Below are positions 56,595-64,000 of a DNA stretch of 64,000 nt, one piece after another. The notes below the pieces were generated by a model. That model did no database searches. It was not told where the DNA came from and saw nothing but the letters and a program-made list of their open reading frames with translations. Made by a program: the position numbers and the translations under genes. The DNA lies in assembly GCA_963678705.1 (NCBI GenBank), contig OY783209.1:9858001-9922000 (forward strand), given 5' to 3'. The DNA comes from Panorpa germanica. Lineage: Eukaryota; Arthropoda; Insecta; Mecoptera; Panorpidae. Every line of letters begins with the position of its first letter. Position 1 is the first letter of the stretch.

Positions 56595-59498
56595 TTATTC
56601 TGTAGATGTTGAAGGTTCTGTAGATTTTAAAGCTTCTTCTCTTCTTAATTGAGCCCTCTTTCTAGCTTTTTGTTGTTGCAGAATAATTCTACCACCAATA
56701 TACATACCTATCCATAATATATATCCGAAATGATATACGGATGAATAATAATGTAATATTGTTTCGGTATGTAATAATAAAAATGCGATTCCCATGTATG
56801 AGAAGGCAAACATTTTAGACACCCAGAATATTTTATCCCAAATTTGTCGAGCCTGAAAAAATAATTACAAGGATTAAAATGTACTATATTTATTTTAAAA
56901 TGATAATGATTAATAAAAAACTTTCTTACCAAGCCTACCGAATCCTTCCTGAATAGTTTATTGTAAATATCTTCTATGGGAAGGTAAAAAGGGGCACCGA
57001 GAATGCAGAAATAGTATCCAGCATATATTCCGTGCCACACAGTAGAAATAATCATCGTAATCAGAACCCTGTTGGAAAATGATTATTAATTTTACACACT
57101 AAAAATCATTTTCTACTTTTGGCATTCTCTGTTGCTAATTCATTTATGAATCAAATGCAAATATAGAGTACAATCTCACCGGTATTTATTCCCAGCTAGT
57201 CTTTTATGAATATTCACTGCTAGCCAATACTGCACACACATATTCCAGTGTTTCATTCCATCTCGGAAAGTGATACAGAAATCTGAACCGTAGGCATTAA
57301 TATTATGTATTGTTTCAAAATTCATTTCTTCCTTTTTCAAAGTATCACTAAAAAATAAACAAAATGATTAAAAACTTACAATTATGTTTTATATATAAAT
57401 ATAGATATTGTTATGAACCTGTCTATTTCTCTATAAGGTTCAGTGGGACCGTTTCCTGGTTTTGGGTTTGTGCTTGTAGGATATGCTCCCAGACCAGCCA
57501 TTGTGCATACACATTCACTTAATGTTAGACCAATGTAAATACGCATTCGGAAAATAAAAAAACTGGGCCAAACATACCAAAGTCTATAGAAGAATGAGCG
57601 ATCATCGAAATCGGATGTTGTTGCGTACTAAAAAATATGCAAATATTATTAATTAAAATTACCACCAACTTAAAATATTGTTAGCGAAAGTTAGAAAGCA
57701 ATAAAATGAAAAGCTAATACATCTAAAAGCATATCATGAAATATAGTTCATTTAACGTTCTACTTAATACAATTTAAAATATTAAACAATGCATATGTTA
57801 CCTCAATAGGCCAATAATGATTAGCTAACAAGTATAAAACAGCATAAAAGGGCACCCATTTTAGTTTTTCAAATGTTGCAGAGCCGCTTTGTGCCAAACG
57901 AGAAAATGGCAATGTCAAGAAGTCATTAAATGTCCGATAACTAAAATAGGGGCCTAAGAATTGAAAGACAGAAAAACTATTTAAGAACATTTGAAACCTA
58001 CTTATATGAATTACAATATTAAGAAACTAGCAATAAAATTCATAAACAAATGTAATCAACATAACATTGAGAAACTGTAATCTATATTAGACAAACATAT
58101 TTTTTTAGTTAGATAAATAGTAATTAAGATATCGATATACATTTCTCAATGAGACTAGCATAATTAAACCTTTACAGTAAAATTTCTACATCCTAAGGAA
58201 CTAAAATCTAGATAAAGTTTAGAATCTACAATCACTATAATTAGTTGTTGTTAGTTAGGTTCAGATAGATCAAACGATGTTATATGCAGGTTTTTGCTGA
58301 GTCTGAAAAGGACATCGCAGATTTCCCGGTGCAAAAAAATTTAAAACCGAAGTTAATATATTATTTTATAATTATTATTTTGCAGCTTATTTCTGAACAG
58401 TGTACAATTTCATTTGCAAATCAAATAATTGCATTTGCAATACAATCTATAGGTCAAGTGTGCAAAACAGGAAGTGAAATACGCCTGGTAATTATGCAAC
58501 AATTATAATTCAATTGTATGCAAATTATACAATTTAAAATTAATAGTATTCATCCAGAAAAACTGTTTACTCATTTATTTTAACTTTTTATTAGTGTTTT
58601 ATTTCATTTATTTATTATTATTTTTTGATGGATTTTTTCGAAGGATTTAAATTCAATAATTTATAAAATACTTTTTATCTAATTATAAAAACGACAATAT
58701 TAACATTGTATCAAAGGTTACTAAGATAAAAAATTCTAAGAATTTAAAGTGAACGCTAAAGAGAAATATTTGTATAAATCAAGTCTGAAAAAAAATAACT
58801 AGTTTAAACTAAATCTTACCAGTTAGGAGCCCAATATAATTAAATGCATAGTGGAACATTTCAATGATGTTTATGTTTAATAAATACGTGTCCTCCTTAT
58901 TAGATATTTCGCCTTTTTTCTCTGATTCCTTTTGCCTGGTATATGCAGAATTAATTTCAAATGCAAGCCCGACATGCTTAAAAAATAGTTTTTATAGATA
59001 ATAATAGTTGTATACATATAATAAAACAAAATGATATGTATTCATACTTTAAGTGTAAGAATCATTTGTATCATATTTGTATGACCTGGAGGAGCTGGTA
59101 TTCCAAAATATTCAGTAGTCCGGAAAAAGAATAAATACAAGAAGAAAAATGTAAAACTTACAATATGGCATTTTCTGTAAATAGAATGGTTACATTTTCC
59201 TTTTAAAAATATTCATACAATAGATTGAGATAAAATAATAAATTACATAGAATACTACTTAAATATTAATTAAAAATTATACAAACCTTTTGTCTACAAA
59301 TAAAATTATTAAAGAATTTATTAAAGTAGATATAATAGGATGTATGAAATGTATCCCGGATACAATTAGCACAATTAAAAGCCCTAAACCGGTACCAATG
59401 ATTTTTTTCTTTTGAACATCTTCAATATCTTTATAGAAATAACCGGCGCCGATACAAGCAAATAACGAGCACATATAAATAAAATCATCTAAATTCAT
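56595..59498 (-). CDS. Mboat7: Lysophospholipid acyltransferase 7 (MBOAT7/LPIAT1; fly farjavit orthologue)
   Basis: Eight exons on the minus strand: 59498-59287, 59174-59048, 58976-58820, 57953-57802, 57627-57419, 57347-57180, 57068-56930 and 56852-56595. All introns are GT-AG and the frame is continuous, giving 473 residues, close to the usual length of the family. It is a multi-span membrane protein of the ER. Motifs: FRTTEYFGIPAPPGHTNMIQ near the N-terminal third, RMRIYIGLTLSECVCTMAGL with GAYP, YGSDFCITFRDGMKHWNM with the conserved Asn321, and STVWHGIYAGYY with the catalytic His354. MBOAT7 transfers arachidonoyl and other polyunsaturated acyl groups to lysophosphatidylinositol in the Lands cycle. 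The GAYP and GSDFCIxFRDGM signatures favour MBOAT7 over MBOAT1/2/5. The C-terminal tail is charged and short. It is divergently arranged with CDK2AP1. Confidence 0.92.
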
Positions 59499-60008
59499 TT
59501 TTAATAAATTATAATAAACAAATTAGTCACAAAATTGATTAATAAATTTAAACGAACAATTACTACTTGTATCTGTAAATATTATAGAGTTATAAATAAA
59601 ACAATCGGCCTTCTGTCATTCACATTTTATTAACAATTAACTTATTATAATATAATTGACAAATAAGGATAACTCCATGACATAGTATGCAAGATAATAT
59701 ATATCAATATGTGTGTATATGATAATTTCCAAAGAGCTCCGGCTCACGCCAGCTGCGCACTAAAGTAAATCACGGCGAATATCTTAAAATAACTCCATCT
59801 CTAAGACAATAATACAACTACATTTCTAAAAAATAACCATCTTCACTAAGTATTACTAAGTATCACTAAGTATAAAGAATGCTTTCTTTTCGTTACGTTT
59901 TCATTTTGGATTGTCCTTCTTCTTTAAGAAGTGTTTGTTTTAATAACTGAGATAATTTTTTTCTTTTATTGTGGATAAAAGTTACTAATTAACAGTTTAA
60001 TCTAACAA
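59499..60008. promoter_or_regulatory. Shared promoter region of MBOAT7 and CDK2AP1
   Basis: MBOAT7 starts at 59498 (minus). A candidate 5' UTR exon of CDK2AP1 ends at a donor CAAG|GTAAGA (exon end 60009 or just before). The interval is therefore at most about 500 bp between opposite starts and includes a GC-richer patch (CCGGCTCACGCCAGCTGCGC, 59742-59758). No TATA box is convincing. Transcription starts are not determined. Confidence 0.45.
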
Positions 60009-60317
60009 GGTAAGACGACATTTAAATATAGCATGGTTCATAAATAAATATTATGCATGGATCAAAGTTATTTTTGAGGTTATGTCAAAATTATGTTTCA
60101 AGTGTTTTCTGAAACTGATACAAGAGGTTTAAAGATTATTTTATTTTTAAATGAAATACGTATTCTTCTATTATTAAGTTACAACTTTGTATTAAGTTTG
60201 TTTATGACCCATTGAAAATATTTATAAAATACGTGAAACATAATTGTGTTATTTAGTTTGTCGAAAAATATAAAATCTTACCTCTTGCTCTTTTCAGATA
60301 ACACGTTCAGTTTAACA

Positions 60318-60635
60318 ATGGAAACAATGGATATACAAGCAGTTGAATCTAAATTAAGTGATGTTACTGTCACAGCGGTTCCAATGACAATAAAATCGAT
60401 ACCACCTGTTCAAAATCAGCCAACAAACCAAAATCAATCATCAAATAATACAAATAGTAACGGGTTAACTAAATACGCTCAACTTCTGAGTGTAATCGAA
60501 GAAATGGGCCGTGATATTCGTCCTACATATTCTGGGAGTAAGAGTTCTGCTGAAAGATTAAAACGTGGTATTATTCATGCTAGAATTCTTGTGAGAGAAT
60601 GTTTAATGGAAACGGAACGTTCTGCTCGGCAATGA
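60318..60635 (+). CDS. CDK2AP1: CDK2-associated protein 1 (CDK2AP1/DOC-1)
   Basis: 105 residues in one coding exon. The acceptor CTTTTCAG at 60299 precedes the ATG, and a 5' UTR exon probably ends near 60009. The N-terminal half (1-50) is Ser/Thr/Asn/Gln-rich and disordered. The C-terminal half is the conserved CDK2AP fold: [38 protein letters not shown] and [15 protein letters not shown], including the TER motif linked to CDK2 binding in the mammalian protein. CDK2AP1 is a dimeric helical subunit of the NuRD chromatin complex and a negative regulator of CDK2. A polyadenylation signal AATAAA is at 60884. The start at 60318 is the first ATG after the acceptor. A second in-frame ATG follows three codons later. 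Confidence 0.93.
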   Translation: METMDIQAVESKLSDVTVTAVPMTIKSIPPVQNQPTNQNQSSNNTNSNGLTKYAQLLSVIEEMGRDIRPTYSGSKSSAERLKRGIIHARILVRECLMETERSARQ

Positions 60636-62134
60636 ATTGTTCACCAAACATATTTACAGGATCTTAATCCAAATACTTCAATAGAATATAATTTATATTA
60701 ATTACTTAACTTATTTGTGTATACTAAAATTATATACGATTACTACCGTTACAAAGATTTTAAACTTTTACGATCCTAGACTCGTTAGTTAAGTTGACTC
60801 TAGAATGTGTTAAATACTACCAAGAGTGAATTGTTAATACAGGAGTCAAATAGAAGTACCCAACTTATAATAATGCATCAGATAATAAATCTAGAAGAAT
60901 ATAATGGGATATGTTTTTTCTTAATATAAAGTGAACTGTGAAAAAATAGTATATATATTTAGGCATTATAAAAAATATATCCTTATTAATGTAATCTGAA
61001 TGCAATGTTATTTAATGTATATGTATTATTAGATTAAATTAAGTAGTTACCTAGAGCTAGACAAATTTCTTGTGAAGATAAAATGTTAAGATTTTCAAAA
61101 TAATTTGGCCGTTCTAAATGAAAGTACAAACAAATTATATCAGTTATAAAAGTGGACCAATATTACCATTATATCATAAAAATAACACCAATATCATAAA
61201 TAATTAGCAATTGATGAGCATTAGTTATATAATAATAGAATCCAAATATTAGATATTTTTATTACAATATGCATGTATGTAGTGTATCATTTATTTATAT
61301 GTATTATTCTATTTGATGGAAGGTACATAAAAATTATTTTAAGTAATGAGTTAGTCATGACAGGAAAAGCAATATATTGGAGACTTTGTATACGACGTAG
61401 TGTTAGAGTTAAGAAATAGAAGTAATTAAGCACATATAAATGTGAAATACAAAATTAAATATAAATTGATAGGTTTAAAACTTTATACTCGATAAAATAA
61501 TACTTTATTATAAAATTTAATATGTGTACCTTCCAAAATGTTCATGTTGCTTTAATAATTGATAATTTAAATACTTCCATTTTGCACTAAAATTCCATAC
61601 TCATTTATTTTAATCTAAAGAAATATATCATTTAAAAAGTTAAATAATTATGTAGAAGTTGAATTTTATAGTATTATAACTACAGAAATCCAAATAAATA
61701 AATACCTTTTATAAACTCAGGAAATGTAGTAATATTTTTAAAGAAAATTATCAAAGACATAGAATAATTGTAAAGATATTTTCAATGTAACAGAAAGCTA
61801 TATTATTAGATATTAAATTTTAAATATAAAAGAAAGTGTCTTGTTTTTCTTGTTTGTATTTACCTGACTACCCACCTGATTTGTTAAAAAATAACTTAAC
61901 AAACGTTCTTGGCTTATATATTTGCGGTATCAACATCTCACATAAGTTATTATGTGTAAGTCTTATAAATAAGATTTTTTTAGATTATATATTACTAGGT
62001 TTCATTTCAGTAAATTATTACATGAATATAACGTAACATTCATATAATGTGTTTTCGAGGAACTTATTTTGGTAATTACAAAACATCGTTAGGTTTTTAA
62101 ATTGTATAATATTTGTTTCAGGTAATATTTAAGA
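60636..62134. other. CDK2AP1 3' UTR and spacer before DPH7
   Basis: AT-rich. A candidate 3' end lies near AATAAA at 60884. An acceptor TTTGTTTCAG at about 62112-62121, just before the DPH7 start, implies an upstream 5' UTR exon that I cannot place. Confidence 0.45.
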
Positions 62135-63351
62135 ATGACTTCTAATAATTGGAAAACGTTGCAAACATGGGATACAGAATATAGCGCTGATTCTGTTGAA
62201 TGGTGTCCACATGAACCATATCAAAACATGTTTGTCTGCGGTACCTATCAACTTGTAAAAGAAGAACCAAATAATGAAACAGCTGTAAAAGAAAATGATA
62301 AACCAGTTGAAAGACGTGGAAGAATATTATTATTCTCCGTAATTGAAGATGAATTAAAAATAGAACAAACTATAGAAGTTCCTGCTGTTTTAGATCAAAA
62401 ATGGTGTCATAATCAAATAAATGGAAAGTCAGTTCTAGGTGTTGTAAACGCTTCAGGGGTTTTACAAATTTATGAGTTAAATGAAATCAGTTTAACACTA
62501 GTAACGCAGATTAATATAAATTCAGAATGTACGGATTTATTAGCGTTATCGCTTGATTGGTCTACGGGAAGAACTAATTCCTCCGAGCCAAATATTATTA
62601 TCAGCGATTCAAAAGGAAACATTTCTATATGTAAATTTACAGAAAATAATTTGTTAATGGAGATGGAGATGCATGCACATGATTTTGAAGCCTGGATAGC
62701 AGCTTTTGATTATTGGAACACAAATATTGTTTACACGGGTAATATTATAATGTGGAATTGATAGTCTGCAATCATTTTTAAGATAACTTTTTCTGTTATA
62801 GTTTTATTTTATAAATATTATAGGAGGGGATGATTTAAAATTCAAAAGTTTTGATCTTAGAATGGGAACAACTCCTGTATTTGTCAACAAAGTACACGAA
62901 GCTGGAGTAACTAGTCTTCACAGTAATTCCAAAACGGAACATTTATTAGCCTCAGGAAGGTTTGTTATTTTACCACAAATAGTAAATATATCAATTTGAT
63001 TATAAATTATAATTAATTTTTAGTTATGATGAACATTTATATATCTGGGATACCCGAAAAATTAAAAACCCGGTGAGCAAAACAAATTTAACTGGAGGAG
63101 TTTGGCGTTTAAAGTGGGATCCTTTTCATTATGATCAGATTTTAGCAGCCTGTATGTACGGTGGATTTAAAACAATTTCTTGTAAGAATATGGAGAATCC
63201 CCAAATTATTGCGGAATATCAAGAACACGAAAGTATTGCTTACGGTGTTGATTGGTGTCATCTAAATACAGATGTTAACGATTTTTTAATAGGGACCTGC
63301 TCTTTTTATGATCATAAGTTATGTTTATCGAAATTAATTGTAAATCCATAA
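62135..63351 (+). CDS. DPH7: Diphthine methyltransferase homologue DPH7 (WDR85)
   Basis: Exons 62135-62738, 62824-62959 and 63024-63351, with GT-AG introns in phases 1 and 2, give 355 residues. It is a WD40 beta-propeller: TEYSADSVEWCPHEP at the start, LALSLDWS, then AAFDYWNTNIVYTGGDDLKFKSFDLR, HLLASGSYDEHLYIWDTR, GGVWRLKWDPF, ILAACMYGGF, YGVDWCH and GTCSFYDHKLCL near the C-terminus. The GGVWRLKW and CSFYDH segments are characteristic of DPH7. The enzyme removes a methyl ester from methylated diphthine on translation elongation factor 2, allowing the final amidation to diphthamide; the family name is historical. It acts in the cytoplasm. Both the start and the stop are well supported by homology, and no truncation is seen. 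Confidence 0.93.
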
Positions 63352-64000
63352 TTAAAAATTAATACTTATTTAATAGTTTTATTCAAGTTTAGCACTACCA
63401 CATTGCTTCTTTTATTTAGCTATTCACCGCGAGATGGCTCTGGAAATTCAATTTTTAAACTCCCCTGCTATTCCACCACCATCTAACCCCATTATCAATT
63501 ACTAAAACTTTAGAGAAGGAGTGCTTTGTGTATGCTCCTGTCAAATTAAATATTTTTATATAATATTATTTTAGTGACTTATAAAGAGTGTAATAATTAT
63601 TTATGTGACAGATAACAAGTTTTAAATACATTGTAGCAGTGTTTATTAACAATATAATGTGTTATAATCTTAAGTATGTGACAATAATTCAGCTTTTGGA
63701 TGTCTTATAATACATAAATGACAGTGGGCTTGTTTAATTTGCTTCGGTGAACATTAGGTATTGTATTACATTTTATTTATATAGCTTAGATATTTTACAT
63801 TTTAATATGATACACATTAATTTTATTATATACCATACATGTATGAGATGTTATGTTTTTCTGTGTGATCCATTTATGTTATTTTTCCCACATGTATTAT
63901 ATACAAAGGAATTTTTGTGGCAGCTATTTTAATAACAAAAGTGAGCTTTCAATTTAATATATTTATTTATAATTTATATCCTGTTTAATTTAGTGAATAA
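63352..64000. other. 3' flank of DPH7, no further gene seen
   Basis: AT-rich sequence with the DPH7 3' UTR. The short forward frame at 63747-63932 has no recognisable features. Confidence 0.4.

Overview
The window is AT-rich nuclear DNA from an insect. Evidence: intron-containing genes with insect orthologues (an MBOAT7-type acyltransferase, CDK2AP1, DPH7), short GT-AG introns, a Ty3/Gypsy element, hAT, PIF/Harbinger and Tc1/mariner-like MITEs, and several 5'-truncated non-LTR retrotransposons. The C-terminal zinc-knuckle style of one LINE family resembles elements common in Hymenoptera, but I treat that placement as a weak inference.

Layout. Positions 1-44,000 are mostly repeats: LINE 3' ends, a four-copy repeat of unknown type, a family with the terminal repeat AATGGGCTTGTGTCCT, hAT non-autonomous elements and other MITEs. 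Three coding exons (14,588-14,752; 43,189-43,305; 43,402-43,617) join in frame into an unrecognised 165-residue protein. If they are one gene, its intron of about 28 kb holds the main element of the window.

That element is a complete, apparently intact Ty3/Gypsy LTR retrotransposon on the minus strand (23,957-35,457). It has two 1,003-bp LTRs that look identical, a CTAA target duplication, a primer-binding site complementary to a tRNA-Leu 3' end, gag, and pol in the -1 frame. A TTTAAAC slippery heptamer followed after 6 nt by an 8-bp stem lies at the gag-pol overlap. Inserted in pol between the aspartic protease and reverse transcriptase is a domain that reads as a TARG1/OARD1-type macro domain (ADP-ribosyl hydrolase), with the catalytic Lys and Asp both present. 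This is the most unusual content of the window.

Positions 44,500-64,000 are gene-rich. A secreted Cys- and Gly-rich protein gene (plus strand) has a probable 5' UTR exon near 44.7 kb, and all its introns are in phase 1. It has two alternative ends: a short hydrophobic-tailed isoform and a long Gly/Gln/Tyr-repeat isoform. Next come MBOAT7 (minus strand, 8 exons, 473 aa), the divergent CDK2AP1 gene (105 aa) and DPH7 (3 coding exons, 355 aa). MBOAT7 and CDK2AP1 start head to head and probably share a promoter region. No functional link between these host genes is suggested by the sequence.
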